In this document: positions 1-8,603 of the stretch, piece after piece
Position numbering within the stretch: position 1 is the first letter of the stretch
How the letters are laid out: each line of letters opens with the position of its first letter
DNA from: Verrucomicrobiia bacterium
GTDB lineage: Bacteria; Verrucomicrobiota; Verrucomicrobiia; Opitutales; Opitutaceae
Assembly: GCA_011525695.1 (NCBI GenBank)
Contig: WYBX01000070.1
Span: 1 to 64,000 of the forward strand
Direction of reading: 5' to 3'
Length of the DNA stretch: 64,000 nt
Position numbers and translations under genes: made by a program
Notes under the pieces: generated by a model
What the model was told of the DNA's origin: nothing
What the model saw: only the letters and a program-made list of their open reading frames with translations
The model's database searches: none

Positions 1-127
1 ACGCGGCTCCTGTGCCTATGGTTAGTCTCGCTGAGAAACCACTGACTGGAGAGCCGGATGCGGGAAATCCGCCCGTCCGGTTCGGAGGGAGGGGTGGCGC
101 TAACCCCGCCACTCCTACCCCTATCAC
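1..127 (+). mobile_element. Group II intron, 3' end (domains V and VI)
   Basis: The segment 51-83 folds as group II intron domain V. The lower helix is GAGCCGGA paired with TCCGGTTC, the upper helix GCGG pairs with CCGC around a GAAA-containing loop, and the catalytic AGC triad lies at 52-54. The bulge is CC rather than the usual AC or CG. Directly after it, 87-120 forms a second hairpin like domain VI, with an unpaired A at 117 in the position of the branch-point adenosine; the intron should end about 7-10 bases later, near 124-127. Any reverse transcriptase gene would lie off the left edge. Positions 1-50 are probably the end of domain IV. The remaining 128-183 up to the transaldolase stop shows nothing recognisable. 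Confidence 0.72.
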
Positions 128-183
128 GAATGTCATTCAGACCGGAAAGTAGACACCTCGCCGCCGGTGAACCAGGAGTTCAA

Positions 184-1311
184 TCAACGAGCGGCGCCGG
201 TCGTTCCGAGCTTCTTGCGCAGCTCGGCGTGCAGGTGATCGAAGGGCTTGATGAACTTCTGCACACCCTCCTGCTCGAGTTGCCGGCTGATCGCGTCAAG
301 GCTGATCCCGAGTTCCTCGAGTTGCCCCAATGTCCGGCGCGATTCCTCCACGGACTCCTCGAGCCGGGGAGTGGGATCTCCGTGATCCCGGAATGCCTCC
401 AGCGTCTGCCGGGGCAGGGTGTTGATGGTCTCGGGACCGATCAGGGCCTCGACGTAGCGGACGTCACGCTCCTCCGGATTCTTCGTGCTGGTGCTCGCCC
501 ACAGCAGCCGCTGGCGCCTTGCCCCGGCCGCGGCCAGCCGGCGGAACCGCTCGCTGCGATGCAGCTCCTTGAAAATCTGATACGCCTGCCTGGCACTGGC
601 GATCGCCGCCCGGCCCTGGAGCGACTTGGCGCGGGCGCCGAGCTCCGGACGACGTTTGGAAATCTCCGCGAGCTGCGGGTCGATTGCCAGGTCGATCCGG
701 CTCAGAAAAAAACTCGCCACCGAGGCGACCCGTTCGACCGGCTGGCCGGCGGCAACCCGCTCCTCGAGCCCGCCGAAGTAGGCTTCGACCACGGCCCGGT
801 ACCGCGGCAGCCCGAACAGCAATGTGATGTTGACGTTGATCCCGTCGGCAATCAGCCGCCGGATGGCAGGCAGCCCCGCCTCCGTGCCTGGAATCTTGAT
901 GCAAAGATTCGGTCGATTCACCCGCCGCCACAGCTCGCGTCCCTGCGCAATGCTGCCGGCCGTGTCATGGGCGAGATGCGGCGAAACCTCGAGACTGACG
1001 TATCCATCCCGGCCGGCCGTGCGGTCGTACACGCCGCGGAGATCATCGGCCGCCAGTTGCACATCGGCCACCACGATTCGCCCGTAGGTGTCCTCCGCCG
1101 ATTCGCCCTGCTTCGCGGCCTGGCGGATGAAGTCATCGTAATCGGTCCCACGCGTGATGGCCTCCTCGAAGATGGCCGGGTTCGAGGTCACACCGGTGAG
1201 GCTGTCCTCAGCGATGAGTTTCCTCAGCTCCCCGTCCGTGACAAAGCTGCGCCGGATGTAGTCGAGCCAGATGGCCTGGCCGTTTTGGGTGAGTTGCTGC
1301 AGTCGGTTCAT
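184..1311 (-). CDS. tal: Transaldolase
   Basis: Transaldolase, about 375 residues, moves a dihydroxyacetone unit between sugar phosphates in the non-oxidative pentose phosphate pathway, in the cytoplasm. It opens with the family pattern Q-x-IWLDYIRRS, followed by LTGVTSNPAIFEEAI, the sugar-binding N-terminal strand. The Schiff-base lysine is in NLCIKIPGTEAG, and the usual NVNITLLF strand comes after it. The length fits the long transaldolases also found in actinobacteria and cyanobacteria. I place the start at MNRLQQL; the reading frame extends upstream, but that extension is low-complexity and does not resemble the family. The gene stands alone, divergent from the oxidase at 1550 across 238 bases in which I see no conserved structure. 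Confidence 0.93.
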   Translation of the reverse strand: MNRLQQLTQNGQAIWLDYIRRSFVTDGELRKLIAEDSLTGVTSNPAIFEEAITRGTDYDDFIRQAAKQGESAEDTYGRIVVADVQLAADDLRGVYDRTAGRDGYVSLEVSPHLAHDTAGSIAQGRELWRRVNRPNLCIKIPGTEAGLPAIRRLIADGINVNITLLFGLPRYRAVVEAYFGGLEERVAAGQPVERVASVASFFLSRIDLAIDPQLAEISKRRPELGARAKSLQGRAAIASARQAYQIFKELHRSERFRRLAAAGARRQRLLWASTSTKNPEERDVRYVEALIGPETINTLPRQTLEAFRDHGDPTPRLEESVEESRRTLGQLEELGISLDAISRQLEQEGVQKFIKPFDHLHAELRKKLGTTGAAR

Positions 1312-1549
1312 GGGAAAAGCGTGGGGTTCGAGCGGCACCGAGGGCATTGATTGCTGCGACGGACGCCGGGTGCGCGATTCAAGGAAAACGGCGGAATCGG
1401 CCAGCCGGGCCGCAGGGATTCCTAAGCGTGGATTTCGGCGAAGGCAAATGGCGGGATCGTGATTTGAGCATCGCGCCCGCAATTTCCGCCCTTTAACACG
1501 AGAGTAATATCCAAAATCCGATGACTGGCTGCCACCCCCTGTCCCGCGC

Positions 1550-2749
1550 ATGAAAATCTGCATCATCGGCGGCGGAATTGTTGGGCTTGCGGTGGCGCGG
1601 CGGCTCCATGCCACGCATCCCGGGGCCGAAATCGTGCTGCTGGAAAAGGAGGCGGGGGTGGGGCGCCACCAGAGCACCCATAACAGCGGGGTCCTGCACG
1701 CGGGGGTCTATTACCGGCCGGGATCACTGAAAGCGCGCATGGCGGTTTCCGGCATCCGGCAGATGGTGGCCTTCTGCCAGCATCATCGGATCCCGCATGA
1801 AATCTGTGGCAAGCTGGTCGTCGCCACCGATGAGACGGAGGTGGCGCGGCTCCGGGCATTGCAGGAACGCGGCACGCAGAACGGACTCGCCGGGCTGCAA
1901 TGGCTGGAGCGGGAGGCGATGATCGAAATCGAGCCCAATGTCGCCGGCGTCGCGGGGCTGCGGGTGCCGGAGGAGGGCATTGTCGACTACGCCGCCGTCT
2001 GTGCGGCCCTCGCGCAGGAGAACCAGGATCTCGGGACGAGCCTGCTATTCGGAACGCGGGTGGAACGCGTCACGCCGGATGGCAATGCGCTGGTCGTATC
2101 GAGCCGCGCGCGGGAGGTCCGGGCCGGCTTCGTGGTGAATTGCGCGGGGCTGCACTGCGATCGGGTGGCGGAAGCGGCCGGGGAGGCGCGCACCACCCGG
2201 ATCGTTCCGTTTCGGGGCGAATATTACCGGCTGAAACCCTCGGCGGAGGGGCTCGTCCGCAACCTGATTTATCCGGTGCCCGATCCCGTCTTCCCCTTCC
2301 TGGGCGTGCACTTCACGCGCCTGATCACGGGCGGGGTCGAGGCGGGCCCGAATGCCGTCCTCGCGTTCGCGCGCGAGGGCTACCGGAAGACCGACATTCA
2401 TCTCCGCGACGTGGCCGACGCGATTTTCTTCCCGGGCCTCTGGCGGTTCATGAACCGGCACCGGAGCATGGCATGGGCCGAGGTGCGCCGCTCGCTGAGT
2501 CGCGGACTATTCTGCCAGTCGCTCCAAAAGCTGGTGCCGGCCATCAGGGCGTCGGATCTGGAGCCCGGTGGCGCGGGCGTGCGCGCCCAGGCGATGGATG
2601 AGGCCGGCACCCTGCTGCAGGACTTTGCCTTCATCGAGCGCGAGCGGGCACTGCACGTGTTGAACGCGCCCAGCCCGGCGGCCACGGCCGCGCTCGCGAT
2701 CGCGGAGGAAATCGCCCGGCGCGTACCCGGCGGCAGCCGGCCCGGCTGA
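1550..2749 (+). CDS. lhgO: L-2-hydroxyglutarate oxidase (LhgO family)
   Basis: FAD-dependent oxidoreductase of the DAO superfamily, 399 residues. It most likely oxidises L-2-hydroxyglutarate to 2-oxoglutarate at the membrane, passing electrons to quinone or oxygen. The N-terminus has the dinucleotide-binding pattern IIGGGIVGLAVARRL and an acidic residue at the end of the second strand (VLLEKE). The segment HQSTHNSGVLHAGVYYRPGS is the LhgO signature around the flavin and substrate pocket. FRGEYYRL and the glycine-rich segment near residue 265 (ITGGVEAGPNAVLAF) also match the family. It stands alone: the 62 bases to the convergent transporter contain only GC-rich sequence. L-2-hydroxyglutarate could come from lysine breakdown or from enzyme side reactions; the substrate is inferred from family resemblance. 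Confidence 0.9.
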   Translation: MKICIIGGGIVGLAVARRLHATHPGAEIVLLEKEAGVGRHQSTHNSGVLHAGVYYRPGSLKARMAVSGIRQMVAFCQHHRIPHEICGKLVVATDETEVARLRALQERGTQNGLAGLQWLEREAMIEIEPNVAGVAGLRVPEEGIVDYAAVCAALAQENQDLGTSLLFGTRVERVTPDGNALVVSSRAREVRAGFVVNCAGLHCDRVAEAAGEARTTRIVPFRGEYYRLKPSAEGLVRNLIYPVPDPVFPFLGVHFTRLITGGVEAGPNAVLAFAREGYRKTDIHLRDVADAIFFPGLWRFMNRHRSMAWAEVRRSLSRGLFCQSLQKLVPAIRASDLEPGGAGVRAQAMDEAGTLLQDFAFIERERALHVLNAPSPAATAALAIAEEIARRVPGGSRPG

Positions 2750-2812
2750 GCGATTCGCCGGCCGGCCCTCCGTCGGCAATTCGTCCCGGCCGGAGTTCCG
2801 CGCGGCGCGCGC

Positions 2813-4261
2813 CTACTTCTGGGTCCGGCCCATCAGCTGCGGAATCTTGTCGATCGCGCCGCTCTTCACCTTGATCGCCGCGCCAATCGTCGCCATCGCG
2901 ATCGCAATCATCAGGATGACGTTCATCAGGACCCGTTTCCAGCCATGGCCAACCGCATCGCCGATGTAGCTGCGCTTGTTGTTCATGATGAAGAACGCGA
3001 CATAGGCGATTGGCAGCATGGTCAGGCACACCGCCGAGGCGGCGACCGGCATCCACAACGGCTGGTTGATCACGACGCCGGTCAGTCCTATCGCCGGGAC
3101 GAGCGTGAAAATTCGATACCGCCAGGTGCTGTACTCGAGGCCGAACATCTCACAGACGGTGAATCCGCAGACCACCATGTGCGTGCTGATCGCGCCACAG
3201 GTCATGGCCATGAAGCCGAGATCGAAGAGCACCCGGCCGAGCGTCCCGCCCATCACCTGCTGGAGCGATGCGGCCGCGTCGATCGGCTTGAGGTCGCGCG
3301 CCGGATCGAACGGATAAACCGTGTTCGCCATCCCGATGATGATGAGGGAGGTCACCAGCACGAAGGGCAGGAACATGGTCATTGCCAGGTCCCAGCGCAT
3401 GAGCTTGCGATGCGACTTGCCCCACCCCTTCGCCAGCATCGAGTACGGCAGCAGGAAGGTCATGTTGATGCCCACGGCGGCGCCAATTGCGCCCAGCACG
3501 GTCGTCGTTTCGCGGTCGGTCTTGGGCCAGCCAAACCCATAGTTGCCGGCCTGCAGCGTCTCCCAGTTGATGCCGGTCGTGAAGACCACGATCCCGAAAA
3601 GGACGATGACCAGCGCGATCACGCCGCGGAGGAACCACTCGTAGACCTGGATGCCCCGCGCCTTGCTCCCGTAGCTCCAGGTGGTCGCGATGCTGACACC
3701 CAGGATGGCAAACCCGATGCCGAAGCTCACGGCGTAGCCGAGCCCGGTCAGCTTCCCGTCGACGGCGGTGGTGCCGCCCGCCAGTTGGGCGAGGTCCCGG
3801 GCCGCGCCGGCGGCGAGCCCATATTGGGGAAAGTGCCAGATGACCGAAGCGAGGATCGTGCCCAGTGCCCAGAGGAAGGCCAGGGTCTTGGACAACTCGC
3901 GACTGAACGCGCCATAGGGGCGCTCGCCCGTGGTCAGGACGACGTTGCCAAGGGCGCCGAGCATCATGATGCCGAGGAACATCGCGACCGGCTGCACCCA
4001 AAGGAACGAGTACCCGTAATAGGCCCCGGCCGCGATCGACGCGGCGGCACTCCCGGCTCCGAGCGTCATCGCGCTCTGCAGCAGCCCCGGACCCGTGCGC
4101 TTGAGGTAACCCTTGGCCTGGGTGAAAAACGGCTGCCCCTCCAGGGCATCGAGTTCGGCCGATTCGCGCGCTATCTTCGCGGGGTCCCATTTGCTGGTCA
4201 TGGGCAGGCCCCGGCTGGGTGTGGTGGCGGGGGCGGGTGGAGCCGAAGTCGGAGTTGTCAT
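2813..4261 (-). CDS. Nramp-like (SLC11-related) membrane transporter lacking canonical metal ligands
   Basis: Polytopic membrane protein of about 482 residues with some eleven hydrophobic segments and a hydrophilic N-terminal tail. The first membrane helix starts GPGLLQS, as in Nramp transporters, but the metal-binding DPGN is replaced by GAGS (TLGAGSAAAS). In the sixth helix the canonical MPH is replaced by GIN (AAVGINMTFLLP). The fold is therefore Nramp/APC-like, but transport of Mn or Fe through the known site is not supported. It belongs with the divergent Nramp-related proteins found in Planctomycetes and Verrucomicrobia. The first start is used; an alternative Met lies 20 codons in. It follows the exonuclease-ligase gene on the same strand with a 91-base gap. 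Substrate unknown. Confidence 0.75.
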   Translation of the reverse strand: MTTPTSAPPAPATTPSRGLPMTSKWDPAKIARESAELDALEGQPFFTQAKGYLKRTGPGLLQSAMTLGAGSAAASIAAGAYYGYSFLWVQPVAMFLGIMMLGALGNVVLTTGERPYGAFSRELSKTLAFLWALGTILASVIWHFPQYGLAAGAARDLAQLAGGTTAVDGKLTGLGYAVSFGIGFAILGVSIATTWSYGSKARGIQVYEWFLRGVIALVIVLFGIVVFTTGINWETLQAGNYGFGWPKTDRETTTVLGAIGAAVGINMTFLLPYSMLAKGWGKSHRKLMRWDLAMTMFLPFVLVTSLIIIGMANTVYPFDPARDLKPIDAAASLQQVMGGTLGRVLFDLGFMAMTCGAISTHMVVCGFTVCEMFGLEYSTWRYRIFTLVPAIGLTGVVINQPLWMPVAASAVCLTMLPIAYVAFFIMNNKRSYIGDAVGHGWKRVLMNVILMIAIAMATIGAAIKVKSGAIDKIPQLMGRTQK

Positions 4262-4352
4262 GATGAAGAATGGCCGTGATGGCTCCGCGAAGCGAAACTC
4301 CCGGCCAAGCCTCCGTCAACTGGCGAGTCAGAGAGACCGGGAATTGCCCGGA

Positions 4353-7118
4353 TCAAGCATGTGCCGCGTGCGCCAGCCGGCGGCAGGTTTCCAGCGTGTC
4401 GATGTCGCCTGGCGACTTGTCTTCGCGGATACGAACGATCCGTGGGAAACGGAGCGCAAATCCGCTGGGGTGCCGGGTGCTTGGCTGAATCGTGTCGAAG
4501 GCGACCTCGATCACCGTGTCGGGCACGACCGCATGGAACCGGCCCCGCACCTCCAGCGTGTGCGCCAGGAAATGGGCGGTAAGCCGGGCAATCTCGGCGT
4601 CGGTCAGCCCGGTATAGGCCTTGCCGACCGTCAGCAGCCGGTTGTCGTTCTCCTCGTCGCGCACGGCAAAGGTGTAGTCACTCAACACGGCGCGACGCTT
4701 GCCGTGGCCATACTCGACCCCAACCACGATGACATCGAGGGTCGCATAGGCCTTCTTCAGCTTCAGCCAGGCAAGTCCGCGACGGCCGGGCGTGTAGGGA
4801 CTCGCCGGATCCTTGGCCATCAACCCCTCATTGCCCCGCCGGCGCGACCGTGCGAACGCCACCTCGATTTCAGCCGCGCTTCCGGCCTGTTCGATGGGCG
4901 CCAGCAGGATCCGCCGCTCTGCGCCCGCCGATGCGCCGCCACCGGCGGCGTTCCGGCCCGCCGGTTCCAATCCGGTGCCGATCAGTTCCGCCAGCAGCGT
5001 GCGCCGGGCGCGCAGCGGCTCCTGCAGCAGGGTGCGGCCGTCGCGCCAGAGCAAATCGAAGGCCGAGATCGAAACGGGAATCTCCGCTCCCAGGAAGAAA
5101 TCGTCGCCTTTGCGCCCCAGCCGTTTCTGCAGTTCGGCGAAGGGCAGCGCCCTGCCATCGCGCCAGGCCAGCAATTCGCCATCGATGATGAAGTCACCCG
5201 CCAGTGCCAATGCCGCCCGCGCCAGATCCGGAAACTGCTCCGTGATCCGCCGGAGATCGCGCGAGTAGAGCTCTACCCGGCCGGCCTGCCGATGCAGCTG
5301 GCAGCGGATTCCGTCGTACTTCTCCTCCAGCCACACTGGTGGTGAAAGCCGCGCGAGGATGGCCTCGGCGGTCGGCTCCGGGCCCGCCAGCATGAACTGC
5401 AGCGGATTGAATACCCGCAGCTGGATCGCATCGAGCCGGCCCAGTCGCGCGGCGCGAGTCACTTCCGCGATGTCGCCGGCCAGCATGCCCGCCTCGCGGA
5501 CCCGCTCCAGCGGCTGCCCCGCAGCCGCGGCGATCGCCTCCTCGACCAGCCCTTCCTTCAATCCGATCCGCAGGTCGCCCGTGATGATCTTCACGACATA
5601 CCGGGCCTCCCGCGGCGACACGGCCGCCAGCAAGGCCTGGAGCAGCTCGAGCTTCGCGATCGATCCGCGGGCGGCTGCGATTTGCCCAAACCGCTCCGCC
5701 AGCCCTGCCAGGGATTCAGTCCCCCCGCTGGGCACGACGCCTTCCGTCCGGCCAAGCAGGAGCGCCTCGGCCGCGTCCCCCGCGTCGGCAAAACGCTGAT
5801 ACGCCGCCCGGTAGTCCGTTTCGGTGCGGCCGGAAACCGCCAGCACCGCCCGCTGGATCACCGCCCAGCCCATGGCCAGGATGCGGCCGGAGGACTGCGG
5901 GAACGGCCGGGCGGTGAAGAACAACGCGGCCAGCGCGGCATCCTCCGGCGCCAGGGCGGCAAGGTAGCCGCGCAGCAGCTCGACTTTCTCACCCTTTCTG
6001 GGCGTGGCCTGTACTTGATCCGCCACGGCGGCAAACCGGTGGAGCCCGTTCGCAGCGCCGGATTCGCCGGCCGCCGTCGCAACGGCGGTCGGGGTGGGCG
6101 CCGGTGGGATCGGCGGGCGATCGGGCCGGCCGGCACCGATGCCAAGTTCAAGTTGGTTGGCTTCGCTGATCGCCCACGCCTCGATTCCGCGCTCGCGCAG
6201 GGTCTGGGCGAAATCCTGCGCGAATCCATGCAGCGTCAGGACCCGTTGCGGATTCACGGCAGCCACAAACCGCAGCAGATCCTCGAAATCCGCATGATCG
6301 GAGAGCGGAAATGCGGCATCGCACTGGTAGCGAAACCGGGCGCCGGGATCCATCGCCCATCCCGTCACCACCGCCGTCCTGCGCCGGGGGATCTGCCGGA
6401 GAAATCCCGAGTTGCCCGTCAGCGGCGGACAAATCACCACGTGGCCGGCCAGTTCGGCAGCGGCGAACTCGCGGTGCGCCGGAAAGCGAATCCCCAGCTC
6501 CTCGTAGATCCGGGTCAGCCGGAGGGTCTGGGGATGCAGCATCACCGGCAGCTGCGCCTCCGCCAGCCCGCACAACAGCTCCTGGCTCTTGCCCAGGCTG
6601 TAGCCAAAGAGCACCGGCGTATCGCCGTCGTCGAGACATGAGTGACAGAACCCGGCGATCTCCCGCAGCACCTGATCCGTCGGCGGAAAGACGTAGCGCG
6701 GCCGGCCGAAGGTCGTTTCCATGATCAGCAGTTCGGCGGGCGGCGTGACGCACGCCTCGGCGGAGCGCCCCCGGCGGAGCTTGAAATCGCCGGTATAAAG
6801 CAGCGTGCCGAGATCCTCGTGCGCGATCAGGCATTGGGCGGAGCCAAAGATGTGGCCGGCCGGATGCAGCGTGACCGTGCTGGCGGAGGTGAATTGTTCC
6901 GTGTGGCCGAAGGGCAGCACATGCTCCCGGCGGCGGCCGGGCATCCTGGCCTGCATCAGCCGGGAGGTGCCGGCGGAGCAGAGGATTTCCCCATGGGGCG
7001 CGACGTGATCCGAATGGGCGTGCGACACGAACGAGCGTGGCTGCGGAAAGTGGGCGTCCAGCCACCACCCGATCCGGGGCAGCCAGACCCCGGCGCGAAA
7101 TTCGACCTGCCACGACAT
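4353..7118 (-). CDS. Fused metallo-beta-lactamase DNA exonuclease and ATP-dependent DNA ligase
   Basis: One continuous 921-residue frame joins two enzymes that are usually encoded separately. Residues 1 to about 330 are a beta-CASP-type metallo-beta-lactamase nuclease: HAHSDH at 33-38, LHPAGHIFGSAQ near 84-95, TGDF at 109-112 and PLSDHADF near 271-278. It resembles the ligase-associated DNA-damage exonuclease. A Pro/Ala-rich linker (about 331-375) leads into an ATP-dependent ligase: a helical DNA-binding domain, then the adenylation motif EEKYDGIR with the nucleotidyl lysine at 600, DGELLAW, and the C-terminal OB fold (motif EGLMAKD, then AWLKLKKAY). The family usually sits beside an Lhr-type helicase and a PdeM-like phosphoesterase; neither is adjacent here. 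Likely role: end-processing and sealing in double-strand-break or crosslink repair. Confidence 0.93.
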   Translation of the reverse strand: MSWQVEFRAGVWLPRIGWWLDAHFPQPRSFVSHAHSDHVAPHGEILCSAGTSRLMQARMPGRRREHVLPFGHTEQFTSASTVTLHPAGHIFGSAQCLIAHEDLGTLLYTGDFKLRRGRSAEACVTPPAELLIMETTFGRPRYVFPPTDQVLREIAGFCHSCLDDGDTPVLFGYSLGKSQELLCGLAEAQLPVMLHPQTLRLTRIYEELGIRFPAHREFAAAELAGHVVICPPLTGNSGFLRQIPRRRTAVVTGWAMDPGARFRYQCDAAFPLSDHADFEDLLRFVAAVNPQRVLTLHGFAQDFAQTLRERGIEAWAISEANQLELGIGAGRPDRPPIPPAPTPTAVATAAGESGAANGLHRFAAVADQVQATPRKGEKVELLRGYLAALAPEDAALAALFFTARPFPQSSGRILAMGWAVIQRAVLAVSGRTETDYRAAYQRFADAGDAAEALLLGRTEGVVPSGGTESLAGLAERFGQIAAARGSIAKLELLQALLAAVSPREARYVVKIITGDLRIGLKEGLVEEAIAAAAGQPLERVREAGMLAGDIAEVTRAARLGRLDAIQLRVFNPLQFMLAGPEPTAEAILARLSPPVWLEEKYDGIRCQLHRQAGRVELYSRDLRRITEQFPDLARAALALAGDFIIDGELLAWRDGRALPFAELQKRLGRKGDDFFLGAEIPVSISAFDLLWRDGRTLLQEPLRARRTLLAELIGTGLEPAGRNAAGGGASAGAERRILLAPIEQAGSAAEIEVAFARSRRRGNEGLMAKDPASPYTPGRRGLAWLKLKKAYATLDVIVVGVEYGHGKRRAVLSDYTFAVRDEENDNRLLTVGKAYTGLTDAEIARLTAHFLAHTLEVRGRFHAVVPDTVIEVAFDTIQPSTRHPSGFALRFPRIVRIREDKSPGDIDTLETCRRLAHAAHA

Positions 7119-7265
7119 TCCGCGACCTTATCGCGGGCTCCGCCGCCGTCAAAGTGCCGCACAAATCACGCGCACTGAGGCTGAAATTCTGCGGTTGAGA
7201 CGCGGCGCGTCGTGGCGCATGAATCGTCAGACTCTTCACTCAAAACCGATTCTTGCCGCGCCATC

Positions 7266-8429
7266 ATGAACCGCCGTCATTTCCTCACCCAAACCGCCGG
7301 TGCACTTGCCGCCGGTGCCATGTTGCCCCCCTTCGCCACCGCCGCCCGGCCGCTGGCGGCCGGAGCCGCCAGCACCAAGTATGTTCCCGGACCAAAACCC
7401 GGGCCGGTGGTGAAACCGGGCGAATTCGTCTTCGCCGCCGCGCACCTCGATCACGGCCACATCAACGGCCAGTGCAGCGCGCTAATCGACGCGGGCGCGA
7501 CTTTGAAATGGGTCTTCGAACCCGATCCGAAAAAGCTCGAGGGCTTTCAGCGCCGGTTTCCCCAGGCGAAAGCCGCCCGCGCGCTCGACGAGATCCTGAA
7601 CGATCCGGAAGTGAAGCTGCTGGCAGCCGCCGCGGTGACGTCCGAACGGGCGGCCCTGGGCTGCAGGGTGATGGAGGCAGGGAAGGACTATTTCACCGAC
7701 AAGGCCCCGTTCACCACCTTGGGGCAGGTGGCCCAGGCCCGCGCCGTGGCCGCCCGGACCGGCCGGAAATACATGGTTTATTACAGCGAGCGACTGACCT
7801 CCGAGGCCGGCATGTTCGCCACCGATCTGGTGCGGGATGGGGTCATTGGTCGCGTGGTCCAGGTGCTCGGACTCGGGCCACACCGGCTGAACAAGCCGAC
7901 CCGACCCGAATGGTTTTTCCAGAAGGAGAAATACGGTGGGATCCTCTGCGACATCGGCAGCCACCAGTGCGAGCAGTTCCTCACGTATTCGGGCGCCAGT
8001 GACGCGACGGTCGTGCATGCCGCCGTCGGGAATTTCGCCAATCCGGAGACTCCTGAACTCGAGGACTTCGGCGAGGCCTCGCTCGTAGCCAATCAGGGTT
8101 CGACGAATCATTTCCGGGTCGACTGGTTCACGCCGGACGGGCTTGGCACCTGGGGTGATGGCCGGACCTTCATTCTCGGCACCAAGGGCTATATTGAATT
8201 GCGCAAATACATCGACGTCGGCCGCGAGAAGACCGGGGACCACGTTTACCTCGTCGACCAGGAAGGGGAGCACCATGTGCCGGTCGATGGGCGGGTCGGG
8301 TTCCGATTTTTTGGGGAGTTCATCCTCGACTGCCTGAACCGGACCGAGAAGGCCATGACCCAGGCCCATGCCTTCAAGGCCGGCGAACTCTGCGTCAAGG
8401 CCCAGCTCGCCGCCCGGCGGCTGACATGA
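7266..8429 (+). CDS. Tat-exported Gfo/Idh/MocA-family oxidoreductase
   Basis: 387-residue protein with a twin-arginine signal (MNRRHFLTQTAGALAAGAML) and a likely cleavage after the run ending PFATAA. The start is the ATG that places RR next to the amino terminus; an in-frame Met 18 codons upstream would bury the signal. The mature part is Gfo/Idh/MocA-like: an N-terminal Rossmann fold, the segment GKDYFTDKAPFTT (the usual EKP is replaced by DKA), then an alpha/beta C-terminal domain containing DIGSHQCEQFL, the equivalent of the family's catalytic DxxxH. Planctomycetes and Verrucomicrobia carry many such exported copies, thought to act on sugars with a tightly bound NAD(P) cofactor. It is divergent from the ligase gene across 147 bases and precedes xoxF by 174. 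Substrate unknown. Confidence 0.87.
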   Translation: MNRRHFLTQTAGALAAGAMLPPFATAARPLAAGAASTKYVPGPKPGPVVKPGEFVFAAAHLDHGHINGQCSALIDAGATLKWVFEPDPKKLEGFQRRFPQAKAARALDEILNDPEVKLLAAAAVTSERAALGCRVMEAGKDYFTDKAPFTTLGQVAQARAVAARTGRKYMVYYSERLTSEAGMFATDLVRDGVIGRVVQVLGLGPHRLNKPTRPEWFFQKEKYGGILCDIGSHQCEQFLTYSGASDATVVHAAVGNFANPETPELEDFGEASLVANQGSTNHFRVDWFTPDGLGTWGDGRTFILGTKGYIELRKYIDVGREKTGDHVYLVDQEGEHHVPVDGRVGFRFFGEFILDCLNRTEKAMTQAHAFKAGELCVKAQLAARRLT

Positions 8430-8603
8430 CGGAAATCCGGTGCTGATTGGCACAGTCCGGGCGGAGGCGGACTCGGCTGACGCCGGGCCGCCGGCGGCTG
8501 GCCGCGTCGGGAGAATCCGCAGCCGGTTGGTGGAACGCTCCACGGCCGATTGGGGATTCGGCTCGGTAGCGGGCGGTCCGATCCGGGCGTAGGATGGCTG
8601 GTG

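Noticed and set aside
58..1350. A 430-codon plus-strand frame starting in the group II intron
   Set aside because: It is antisense to transaldolase and starts inside domain V; no recognisable protein.
4262..4352. A metal riboswitch ahead of the Nramp-like gene
   Set aside because: The 91-base gap has only a short GC-rich stem and none of the conserved loops of known metal riboswitches.
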